DNA from: an uncultured Pseudomonadota bacterium
Lineage (GTDB): Bacteria > Pseudomonadota > Gammaproteobacteria > Methylococcales > Methylomonadaceae
Assembly: GCA_903928965.1 (NCBI GenBank)
Contig: CAIYSZ010000025.1
Span: 1 to 64,000, forward strand
DNA: 64,000 nucleotides
Direction: 5' to 3'
The position numbers and the translations under genes are program-made. This document shows, one piece after another, positions 9,458 through 17,189 of this stretch. Positions within the stretch are counted from its first letter, which is position 1. Every line of letters starts with the position of its first letter. The notes under the pieces are model-generated. The model ran no database searches. It saw nothing but the letters and a program-made list of their open reading frames with translations, and had not been told where the DNA came from.

Positions 9458-9895
9458 GGCGTGTAAACCTCGGTGTGCATGTTAATAAACGGTTTGCCAT
9501 GCATGAAGCAAAATGCTTGCCATTCTAAATAATACCTTATGTTATTCGTGGTTGATAATCGGCCAAGGGCGGATTACGGTCTGAGATGAGACTTAAAACC
9601 GGTAAAATGTAGTAGTTGCGACAATTGATCGGCACGGCGTTATGGTATTTTGTCGGTTTTGCCACAGCGGAGCGGGTAAACGTGAAAGCGGGTTGTCTCG
9701 TCTCTGGGGGGACAGATGGCTGAATGGTGGTTCCATCCAGGAGTCGCTTTCCGCTAAGCTGTTATTTTAATGTAGGTTTATAGTGCCGGTAGGATGTTGG
9801 GCCGTGGTTTGCGCGCTCGTGTACAGGTGAAATTTGTCATAATCTGTCACATTTAATTTATACTATCCGACTAAAATAATTTATAAGAGGTCAAA
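9458..9895. other. Intergenic region between divergent nif-accessory and mtdB-like operons
   Basis: 438 nt with no credible ORF. It must hold the promoters of both divergent transcripts. An AAGAGG ribosome site lies at about 9884-9889 before the mtdB-like ATG. A GC-rich stretch around 9660-9765 could fold, but I can name no known riboswitch or RNA there. Confidence 0.5.
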
Positions 9896-10804
9896 ATGGA
9901 AAAACCCTATATCTTGCATATGCTGACGACAGCCAAGAATTTGAGCCCTTTCGATGTAAACATGGCGTTGGACGCGGGCTGGATTTCGGCGGTGCCGTAT
10001 ATTAACGTAGAACCCAGCGAAGTGAGGGGTTTGGTGCAGGACGCTATTTTTTCCCGTAGCGCCAAGGGCTTGCGTCGCACCGGCATTTTTATTGGCGGCC
10101 GGGAAACCAAACAAGCCATTGACATGTTGCGATTGGCTAAAAATTCCATGGTGCCGCCGTTCGAGGTGTCTGTATTCGCCGATCCCAGCGGGGCTTTCAC
10201 TACGGCCGCCGGTATGGTGGCGGCGGTTGAAAAAGAGTTGGCCAAGACCTTTCATGTGTCCTTGAGCGGTTTGAATGTGTTGGCTTTTGGCGGCACCGGA
10301 CCGGTGGGGCAGGCTGCCAGCGTGATTGCGGCGCAAGCTGGAGCGAATGTGCGGATTATCGGCCGCCAATTGGATAAAGCCGAGCGCACCGCGCAGATGT
10401 GCAGCGAGGAATTGGGCGATGGCAAAATTAAGATTGAGGCCGGAGCCGACGCGGATAAGGCGGAGTATATTAAAACAGCGGATGTGGTGTTCGCCACCGG
10501 CGCCGCGGGTATTGAATTGTTGAGCGCGGAGTTGATCGCTCAGGCGCCGCGATTGAAAGTGGCCGCCGACGTTAATGCCGTGCCTCCAACCGGTATCGCC
10601 GGATTGGATGCGTTTGACAACGGCAATCCCTTGCCGGGCTCCATCAGCGGCGCGGTGGGCATAGGCGCGTTGGCAATCGGTAATATCAAGTATCAGGCGC
10701 AAAGCCGTCTATTGAAAATGATGCTGAAAGGCGAGAAGCCGATTTTTTTACATTACGAACATGCTTTTGCGGTAGCACGTGAATTCATTAATTCAGACAG
10801 TTAA
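9896..10804 (+). CDS. mtdB: NAD(P)-dependent methylene-tetrahydromethanopterin dehydrogenase, copy 1
   Basis: 302 residues. N-terminus ILHMLTTAKNLSPFDVNMALDAG, dinucleotide-binding loop FGGTGPVGQAAS, and the VAADVNAVPPTGIAG segment are characteristic of MtdB. The enzyme oxidises methylene-H4MPT to methenyl-H4MPT in the C1 oxidation pathway of methylotrophs and is cytoplasmic. Length fits the family (about 300). The ATG is preceded by AAGAGG at good spacing. The next gene is a paralogue that overlaps its end by 26 nt. MtdA-type enzymes are more distant; the SPFDVNM and IGGRE motifs favour MtdB for both copies. Confidence 0.88.
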   Translation: MEKPYILHMLTTAKNLSPFDVNMALDAGWISAVPYINVEPSEVRGLVQDAIFSRSAKGLRRTGIFIGGRETKQAIDMLRLAKNSMVPPFEVSVFADPSGAFTTAAGMVAAVEKELAKTFHVSLSGLNVLAFGGTGPVGQAASVIAAQAGANVRIIGRQLDKAERTAQMCSEELGDGKIKIEAGADADKAEYIKTADVVFATGAAGIELLSAELIAQAPRLKVAADVNAVPPTGIAGLDAFDNGNPLPGSISGAVGIGALAIGNIKYQAQSRLLKMMLKGEKPIFLHYEHAFAVAREFINSDS

Positions 10805-11750
10805 GCGTATTTTAAACCCGCCTGCGCCTCAGGTGGCCGAGACACGGGTCAAACCGGCAAAACGCAGTATTTTGCATATGTTTGATCCCATGCCGAACAA
10901 TAGCCCGTTTGACGTCAATATGGCTTTGGACGCCGGGTTTGATGTGTTGATGCCTTACGCTAACGTTAAATTGGATAGCGTGACGCGTTTGACGCAGGAC
11001 GCCATTTTTTCCCGTAGTTTGTCCGGCGTAAAACGGACGGCTATTTTTATCGGCGGCCGCGATATCGGTTTGGCGGTGGATATGCTGGAGGCTTGCGCGT
11101 CTGCCATGACGCCGCCGTTTCAAGTCTCGGCGCTGGCCGACCCCAGCGGGGCTTACACTACGGCGGCTGCCTTGGTGGCATGCGTGGAGAAGGGCTTGCG
11201 GCAGGGCTTTGATTTGCCTTTGGCCGGGCGCAAGGTATTGGTTTTCGGCGGCACCGGGCCGGTGGGTTTGGCCTCGGCGGTCATTGCTGCCTTGCAAGGG
11301 GCGGAAACCACGATAGTCGATCATTTATCCTTGGATAGCGCCTTGGATTTGTCCAAGCAATACCATCACCGGTTCAATGCGAATTTGCATGGCGCGGTGG
11401 CGCAGAACAATGAGCAGAAAGCCGCTTTGCTGGCCGACGCCGAGGTGGTTTTTTGCACCGCCAAAGCCGGGGTCAGGGTATTGTCTACCGCGCTATTGGC
11501 CGAAGCCAAGGCCTTGAAAGTGGTTGGCGACGTTAACGCAGTGCCGCCGTCGGGTATAGAAGGCGTTAATTTGCGCGATTTCGCGACCCCATTGCCCGAA
11601 TTAGCCAAAACGCTGGCGGTTGGCGCTTTGGCGGTGGGCGATGTGAAATACAAGACGCAGCAGGCTTTGTTGCAATCGTTGTTGACCGGGGATGCGCCCC
11701 GGTTCCTGGATTTTCGGGCAGCGTTCGATCAGGCGCGGAGTTTGGTTTAA
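10779..11750 (+). CDS. mtdB: NAD(P)-dependent methylene-tetrahydromethanopterin dehydrogenase, copy 2
   Basis: Up to 323 residues with the same landmarks as the upstream gene (SILHMFDPMPNNSPFDVNMA, IFIGGRD, VFGGTGPVGLAS, VVGDVNAVPPSGI). Sequence drift in the cofactor half suggests two paralogues with different cofactor preference or kinetics, which the sequence alone cannot decide. The start is uncertain: GTG 10779 overlaps the first gene and adds a 30-residue proline-rich leader, GTG 10833 gives a leader closer to known MtdB, and neither has a good ribosome site. Translation probably depends on coupling to copy 1. The two genes form a tandem duplicate operon; comF lies convergently just downstream. 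Confidence 0.86.
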   Translation: MNSLIQTVKRILNPPAPQVAETRVKPAKRSILHMFDPMPNNSPFDVNMALDAGFDVLMPYANVKLDSVTRLTQDAIFSRSLSGVKRTAIFIGGRDIGLAVDMLEACASAMTPPFQVSALADPSGAYTTAAALVACVEKGLRQGFDLPLAGRKVLVFGGTGPVGLASAVIAALQGAETTIVDHLSLDSALDLSKQYHHRFNANLHGAVAQNNEQKAALLADAEVVFCTAKAGVRVLSTALLAEAKALKVVGDVNAVPPSGIEGVNLRDFATPLPELAKTLAVGALAVGDVKYKTQQALLQSLLTGDAPRFLDFRAAFDQARSLV

Positions 11751-11759
11751 GCTTAAAGG

Positions 11760-12473
11760 TTATTCGGCGCGGGCGCAGGTCCATACTTGGACTTGAGTTG
11801 CGCCATGCCGCTTAAGCAGTTGCGCCAAGGCGTTTACCGTGGCGCCGGTGGTCATGACGTCGTCCAGTATGGCGATTTTTCGATAGGCCAGCGGTGAGCG
11901 CAATTGAAACGCTTGCCTTAGATTCCGCCGCCGCTCTTCGGCGCTTAAGCCGGTTTGGTGCGGGGTGTCTTGTTGCCTTGTCACTAGCCGCGGATTCAAC
12001 GGCAAATTGAGTTCCGCCGCTACTTCGCGGCCTATTTCATGCGCTTGGTTAAAGCCGCGGGCGCGGTAACGCCGTGGGTGCAATGGCGTGGGCAATAGGC
12101 ACTCAGGCATTTCCGCTTGCACGCTGATGAGATGCCGGGCCAGTAATTGGCCTAGCAGCCTGGCGTGGGGCAGGCGGCCGTGAAATTTGAGTTGGCCGAT
12201 CTGAAACGGCAGCGGGCCCCGGTACAAAAACGGCGCATGGGTGACGTCAAAAGCCGGCGCGTGAACGAGACAAGCGCCGCACACGGTTTGCGCCGCCGCG
12301 CCTAAATTTTCCCCGCATTGGCGGCAGGCCGGCCGGTTGAGCGGCAGATCGGCGTAACAGCCGGCGCAGATATCCATTCCCTCATGCCCATTCTTGCCGC
12401 ACAACAGGCAGCGCGGCGGAAATAATGCTTGCAGAATGCGGCGCGGTATTGCGCGCTGGAAACGGGTTTGCAT
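11760..12473 (-). CDS. comF: ComF-family phosphoribosyltransferase-like protein
   Basis: 237 residues. An N-terminal double zinc ribbon has cysteine pairs in PRCLLCGK, DICAGCY and PACRQCG, plus VCGACL. The C-terminal PRTase fold has RYRARGFNQAHEI and the PRPP-binding loop AILDDVMTTGATVNAL. ComF is linked to DNA uptake and processing of incoming single strands in naturally transformable bacteria. Length is normal. The gene is convergent with the mtdB-like pair, with 9 nt between the stops. Confidence 0.9.
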   Translation of the reverse strand: MQTRFQRAIPRRILQALFPPRCLLCGKNGHEGMDICAGCYADLPLNRPACRQCGENLGAAAQTVCGACLVHAPAFDVTHAPFLYRGPLPFQIGQLKFHGRLPHARLLGQLLARHLISVQAEMPECLLPTPLHPRRYRARGFNQAHEIGREVAAELNLPLNPRLVTRQQDTPHQTGLSAEERRRNLRQAFQLRSPLAYRKIAILDDVMTTGATVNALAQLLKRHGATQVQVWTCARAE

Positions 12474-13340
12474 CGGGTTTTTTTTCTTAGACGGGGTCTG
12501 TCGGTGTGTTATTCTTAGCTTGATGATAGCCGATTTTTATCCATGCGCCGCATTCGTTTCGAGCACGATGAAAATCGATTTTGTTTATAAGTTAATCAAT
12601 TAATTGAATAAGCATAGTTGCATCTTTGCTAAGAATTAGTTTACAATTGATTTGCTTGCCATTTGGGATAGACAAGCTGTTGATTGTTCGGCTTGGGCGG
12701 GGGAAATGATCTATACGGTCATCCGTTCATTCACTATGGCATGGTGTAAGGCGTTGGGATGAGGTCTTTTTAGCATGGCTTGTTCCGGCGCTTGGGATGG
12801 GCCGGTTACGTTTGGAACGCAACCGGTCGGATCAGGGTACTGATTTACGGAGAGGGGCCGGTAGCCGATGAATTTATTAGGAAGATATCGTTTCAGGCGT
12901 CGCCAATGGCGAGAATTTTGGACATGGACATTGGTAGGTTGGATTATCTGCCTGTTATATCTGAATCTTATTTATTAATTTAGCGGCGGCACGGGGTAGC
13001 GGCTATTTGCGCCGCGCGGTTTGACTTTGCGCCACTCTATTTCGGCTGTTTTGTGATGCTTGGCTTTCTAAGCGTCATGTTTTTTCTTTACGTTGGTTTC
13101 AAGCCAAAATTCTAAACTCGGCAGCCACCGCTACCGGTCTGACATGATTCTTCTTCTTGCGAAACAGATTCAACCTTTAAGTTTGTCCAATAACGCCTTC
13201 GCCTTACGATTGGCGGCATCCGCTTGTTGGCCTATACTCTGCAGCTAGGTAGCCTGAATGAAGCGAAGCGTAATCCGGCATCGAAGGCGCATAACGTTCG
13301 GATGCTGAATATTATTGATGCTGAATATTATTAAGGCAAT
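12474..13340. other. Non-coding spacer left of the genomic island
   Basis: About 870 nt without a recognisable gene. A 67-codon frame at 12780-12983 lacks a convincing start or family. At about 13249-13281 the sequence AGCCTGAATGAAGCGAAGCG continues into TAATCCGGC and resembles a widespread intergenic repeat family. A 16-nt tandem duplication (GATGCTGAATATTATT) lies at about 13302-13334. Nothing else was seen. Confidence 0.5.
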
Positions 13341-13372
13341 AAAAAAGGCCTTAAATTTTCATCTAAGGCCTT
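13341..13372 (-). terminator. Displaced intrinsic terminator of tRNA-Thr
   Basis: On the minus strand AAGGCCTTA and TAAGGCCTT form a 9-bp stem (13345-13353 with 13364-13372), followed by six U residues (AAAAAA on the plus strand). It sits 8 nt beyond the tRNA-Thr 3' fragment at 13381-13428. It is therefore most simply the chromosome's original terminator for tRNA-Thr, cut off from the gene by the island. Confidence 0.7.
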
Positions 13373-13380
13373 GTTTTAAT

Positions 13381-13428
13381 TGGAGCTGGTGACAGGATTT
13401 GAACCCACGACCGGCTGATTACAAATCA
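13381..13428 (-). repeat. Left attachment site: 3' fragment of tRNA-Thr
   Basis: 48 nt identical to 37391-37438, running from the CCA-encoding end through the T-arm to the anticodon loop. Identity stops abruptly (AAGCGC here, GCTGCT in the tRNA), so this is not a functional tRNA. It marks the left island boundary. Confidence 0.9.
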
Positions 13429-13551
13429 AGCGCTTTAATGCCTCTTATAGTCCAAATTGATTCCGATTAAAAAATTTATATCTTTTTAAACATTAAGTTA
13501 TAAAAAATATTGTCCAATAAAATCCTTTGATGTACACTACAAGCCTACCAA

Positions 13552-13576
13552 TAACGGCAACATAACGGCTACGAAA
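13552..13576 (+). repeat. Left copy of 25-bp island-end repeat (putative integrase arm site)
   Basis: The segment starting TAACGGCAACATAACGGCTA (25 nt) is identical to 37312-37336 in the same orientation. It contains two TAACGGC units. In the excised circle the two copies would flank the attachment core, as arm-type binding sites of tyrosine integrases do. The binding role is inferred. Confidence 0.7.
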
Positions 13577-13631
13577 TTTTTGCCGTGAACCCCAGGAAAT
13601 CAGGGGCCTAAAGGTGCTTCAGGAGGCTAAC

Positions 13632-14987
13632 ATGGCGTTGACGGATAAAGAAATCAAAAGCGCAATCACCACGGCCAAAAAGTCCGGTAAGGAGGTGTGG
13701 GTATCTGATGTGACCGGCAAACGTGTTGGCTGGGTTTTACAACTGCGGGCTTCTTCTAGCGGTAATGCCCGCTGGTATTTCCGTTATACAGACTGTGGCA
13801 GTAAACGCCGACTTCATTCCATGGGGACTTATCCTGAAATGGGTTTGGTGGTTGCGCGCGCCGAATCCGCAAAGTTAGCGCAAATCTATCAGGGTGACCA
13901 TAATCTGAAGGCTGTGTTGCTGGAACAGGAACAGCTTAAAGAAGATGAACGGCGAATTCGCGAGGAAGCGCGCCTTGAAGCAGAGCGTAAGCGTGAAGAT
14001 TCCTCAAAGGTCACGGTAGGCGCTTTGATGGATTTATATGTTGCCGACCTTAAACGACGGGGTAAAGACGCCTCAGCCGGTGACGCGCAATCCGTTTTCA
14101 TGCGGCATGCTGCGCATTTACGTTCACTGCCTGCCAGTGCTCTTACTCGCCAGCATGTCACCGACACATTACGCAAGGTGGTGGAATCCGGCAAAGGCCG
14201 AACGGCGGGAGTATTACGCTCCTATCTGGCGGCGGCGTTCAGACGTGCGCTGGACGCCGAGGACGATGCAAGCATCCCGACGGATTTTTTAATTTACCGC
14301 CGCGCCGGACTTGAACGTAACCCAGCCGCCGAAACCAAGGCGCTGACGCAGTTTATTAAACCTCGCGAACGATACTTGAACGACGCCGAGTTTCGTCATT
14401 TGTGGCGGAGATTAGCGGATGCCGGTATTCCAGGCATGACAATACAATCCGCTATTGCCTTGGGTGGTCAACGCATTGCTCAGTTACTCAGGGCTCAAAT
14501 TCAAGATGTCGATGACGACGGAATTCTAACCTTGCGCGATCCCAAAGGTAGACGCACGGAAGCGCGTCTGCACTATCTGCCCTTAGCAGGATTGGCCAAC
14601 GATTTGATCAGAAACGCACAACAACGCGCTAAAATTCTAAATACTAACTGGTTATTCAGTATTGACGGGAGCAAAGCTATTCATCCAGACACATTGACTC
14701 ATTTAGTCAGCGATTTATCCAAGGCCATGCTGGATGCGGGAGAAGCGAACGCACCTTTACAAATGAAAGATATTCGGCGGACAGTAGAAACCACACTTTC
14801 CAGGATGGGGGTATCCGAATCTCATCGCGCGCAACTGCAAAGTCACGGCCTGTCTGGCGTGCAAGCCCGTCACTATGACAAGCACAATTATCTGGCCGAG
14901 AAAAAATCAGCGCTTTTGAAATTGACGGCGTGGATTGAAGGTTATGAAGATGAAAAAATTGTACCGTTTGCTCGTAATGTCGCCTAA
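13632..14987 (+). CDS. int: Tyrosine-recombinase integrase of the tRNA-Thr island
   Basis: About 451 residues. An N-terminal DUF4102-like arm-binding domain (WVSDVTGKRVGWVLQLRASS) is followed by a coiled Glu/Arg-rich linker, a SAM-like core-binding domain, and the catalytic domain. Visible catalytic residues are Arg in ALGGQRIAQLL, Lys in DPKGRR, Arg in MKDIRRT, His in QSHGLSG and the nucleophile Tyr in ARHYDKH. The first His of the usual HxxR box is Lys here (KDIR). ATG 13632 is chosen over GTG 13614 because AGGAGG at 13621-13626 is ideally placed. It lies next to the left attachment site, as expected for the island's own integrase. Confidence 0.92.
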   Translation: MALTDKEIKSAITTAKKSGKEVWVSDVTGKRVGWVLQLRASSSGNARWYFRYTDCGSKRRLHSMGTYPEMGLVVARAESAKLAQIYQGDHNLKAVLLEQEQLKEDERRIREEARLEAERKREDSSKVTVGALMDLYVADLKRRGKDASAGDAQSVFMRHAAHLRSLPASALTRQHVTDTLRKVVESGKGRTAGVLRSYLAAAFRRALDAEDDASIPTDFLIYRRAGLERNPAAETKALTQFIKPRERYLNDAEFRHLWRRLADAGIPGMTIQSAIALGGQRIAQLLRAQIQDVDDDGILTLRDPKGRRTEARLHYLPLAGLANDLIRNAQQRAKILNTNWLFSIDGSKAIHPDTLTHLVSDLSKAMLDAGEANAPLQMKDIRRTVETTLSRMGVSESHRAQLQSHGLSGVQARHYDKHNYLAEKKSALLKLTAWIEGYEDEKIVPFARNVA

Positions 14988-14994
14988 AGGGGTG

Positions 14995-15078
14995 AGAATC
15001 GGTTTTTGCTACAACAAGACGTGACAGTTTTTGGGGTTGAGTTTGGTTAAAAGCTACAAAACCGACATAACCGATTCT
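14995..15078. terminator. Possible hairpin between convergent int and brxL
   Basis: AGAATCGGTT (14995-15004) is the perfect reverse complement of AACCGATTCT (15069-15078), with a 64-nt loop. The position between convergent genes suggests a boundary or termination role, but there is no clear U-tract. Confidence 0.3.
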
Positions 15079-15141
15079 GGTGGAATGGTTTTGTTTTGCT
15101 AGCCGATTGAATTCATGCTTAGACCATCTTGAAACTTTCAC

Positions 15142-17187
15142 TCAATCACTAAGCGCCTTAAGCAGAGCATCCCGCCCATCTTGATAGAACTCAATATCTA
15201 GCTTAGTCGCCATTTCATCGGACAGCTCAAACAATTGTCGGCGACATGATACCGGCAATAATAGCGCCTGGGCTCCTTTCTCGACCGCAATCTCCGCCAA
15301 GTTAACCGCGTTATGAATCGGCTCAATGGCGCCGCCCAATGTCACTTCACCCACCACAACAAGTCCACCGCGCACCGATTTCTTTAACAAAGCGCTAGCC
15401 AAAGCAATCAGCGCGGCCACTCCCGTTTTTGCGCCGGACTTGGCGGCGTCAAAACTTCTCAGTTGCACCGAGAACTCATGCGCGCGCGGCTCACGGTCAC
15501 CTACCAATTGCTGCGCGCGCGCATACAGATTTTGTTCCGCGCAACGAATGGATTCCCTAAAAGCCGCTGGCGTCGGGTTGTTGAGCACCCGCACGCCATT
15601 CCCGGGGCCTTCGTTCACCTCCAGTCGGAACAGGCCTGGGTTTTCATCCTGACCGCCTGGACTAAGTGTCCAAATTTGCCCGCACTCCAGCGGCTCGTCG
15701 CCGATACTGCCCTGACTTTGCAGTTCCGGCGTGCCGACAAATTTTTCCACGCCTTCCGCGCCCATCGTATAACTGAAGTGGGTATTTCGAAACTCCGCCG
15801 CGCCGATACGTTTTTGCTGCTCCTTAACACGTCGACGCACTTCCAAAGCCAAGCGCACGGCCCATTCCAAATCCTCGTCACTGACCGGTGTTTCGGCATC
15901 GGGATATAGGAGTTTCAGCAATGCGCTAACGGTTTTGTTAACCCCGTTCAGATCACGTCCCGAAAGCGCGCCCCCCCAATACACTCGCCCCTGTAATGTC
16001 GATATTCGGCTTTGGCCGCGCAATTGAGTAAAACACTCGGATAAAAAATCGCTAACCAAGCCAAAATGATTAGTAAACAAACCTGGATTAAGCTTGGGCA
16101 CATCCCAACCAGGCAAATAGCAATGAATCCGATCCATAAAAGCGGTATCGTCGCGCATCTCCGGCGGCAACGGCCCCAATAAATGCCCAATCCGCTGCTG
16201 ATGCTCGACATCGACATCAAAATTGCCCACCAGCACGATGGAGCCGTCCGCGCGAATGCTTTCCTTGCCTCGGGAAAACTCTCCGCTCTCCATATACCCT
16301 TTCATGATATTAACGCCATCTTTCTGGTCGAAAGACACGCCCGACACTTCATCGAAGCAAACCACATCGTATTGGCAAACTAACCCACGTTGACCGCTGG
16401 CGTTATTAACAAACATCCTCGCCACCGTCGCCTTACCGCCCGATATAAGGTGCGCGTAGGGCGAGACTTGTTGAAACAGATGCGATTTACCCGTTCCGCG
16501 CGGCCCAAGTTCCACCAGGTTGTAATTACGTTCGACAAAAGGCGCCATACGCAACAGTAACGCATCCTTGGCGCGATCGGATAAGGTCTGCGGCTCAAAA
16601 CCCACGCTCCGCAACAAAAAATCACGCCACTCACTGGATGTAAATCGATGACGCCCCATCGACAATATTTCCAATACCTCCCGCTTAGACAACTGTATAG
16701 CGCGCAATGCCTCCACGCCGAACGGCCTGCCGTTTTTTTCCTGAGCAATCGACGCATCGTAGCCCAAGGTAACCTCGGCATAAAAACCGCCGGTCAACAT
16801 GCGTTCGTTATCCTTTACCATGTCCGGGGACAAGCGCACGTCGTTCAACCGCAAACTAGGCAAACTAGCCAGATATGAATCCGTCCTGGCGTCTAAACGC
16901 GCCGTAATAATATCAATGATTTTAACCGAGCCAGATTCGCGGGCGCGCGCCTTGAACAGCTCTTCTTCCCCGGCCTTGATAGTTCGCGAGCTAAGTTGTC
17001 GCTGCACAATATCCAGTCCCTCCTGAATTTCGGCTTCATCCGTTGTCGCGCAATAACGCCCAAGCAAAAATTCAACCACATAGGTGGGCACTGGAAATTG
17101 CCGGCTGAAAGTACGGACTAAGTCCTTACGCACCACATAGCCTTCAAAGGCAGAGGCGGCTTTGCGATCCAATTCATCCAGTTGCAT
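15142..17187 (-). CDS. brxL: BREX protein BrxL (AAA+ ATPase with Lon-like C-terminal domain)
   Basis: 681 residues, the usual size for BrxL. The AAA+ core has Walker A GPRGTGKS at residues 228-235 and Walker B VVCFDEVSG. The C-terminal domain has the Lon-protease fold (GGLVVVGEVTLGGAIEPIH). At the place of the Lon serine (GPSAG) it has GAKTG (585-589), and the downstream Lon lysine position reads HNAVN, so the canonical Ser-Lys dyad appears absent. BrxL is required for phage exclusion in type I BREX and acts as a DNA-associated AAA+ machine. It is the last gene of the operon, starting 2 nt after the pglZ stop. Confidence 0.93.
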   Translation of the reverse strand: MQLDELDRKAASAFEGYVVRKDLVRTFSRQFPVPTYVVEFLLGRYCATTDEAEIQEGLDIVQRQLSSRTIKAGEEELFKARARESGSVKIIDIITARLDARTDSYLASLPSLRLNDVRLSPDMVKDNERMLTGGFYAEVTLGYDASIAQEKNGRPFGVEALRAIQLSKREVLEILSMGRHRFTSSEWRDFLLRSVGFEPQTLSDRAKDALLLRMAPFVERNYNLVELGPRGTGKSHLFQQVSPYAHLISGGKATVARMFVNNASGQRGLVCQYDVVCFDEVSGVSFDQKDGVNIMKGYMESGEFSRGKESIRADGSIVLVGNFDVDVEHQQRIGHLLGPLPPEMRDDTAFMDRIHCYLPGWDVPKLNPGLFTNHFGLVSDFLSECFTQLRGQSRISTLQGRVYWGGALSGRDLNGVNKTVSALLKLLYPDAETPVSDEDLEWAVRLALEVRRRVKEQQKRIGAAEFRNTHFSYTMGAEGVEKFVGTPELQSQGSIGDEPLECGQIWTLSPGGQDENPGLFRLEVNEGPGNGVRVLNNPTPAAFRESIRCAEQNLYARAQQLVGDREPRAHEFSVQLRSFDAAKSGAKTGVAALIALASALLKKSVRGGLVVVGEVTLGGAIEPIHNAVNLAEIAVEKGAQALLLPVSCRRQLFELSDEMATKLDIEFYQDGRDALLKALSD

Positions 17188-17189
17188 GC

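Noticed and set aside
9660-9765. Possible riboswitch upstream of the mtdB-like pair
   Set aside because: Some base-pairing is possible, but no match to a known riboswitch core could be recognised by eye.
9881-10702. 273-codon minus-strand frame opposite the first mtdB-like gene
   Set aside because: Shadow of a clear enzyme gene with a good ribosome site; its composition is biased and no family is visible.
12780-12983. Possible 67-codon gene left of the island
   Set aside because: It starts with TTG, has no ribosome site and matches nothing I recognise; kept only as spacer description.
13545-13580. CRISPR-like repeat at TAACGGC units
   Set aside because: Only two short units per site and two sites in the whole window; no regular spacers. 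Better explained as island-end repeats. No CRISPR array was seen anywhere.
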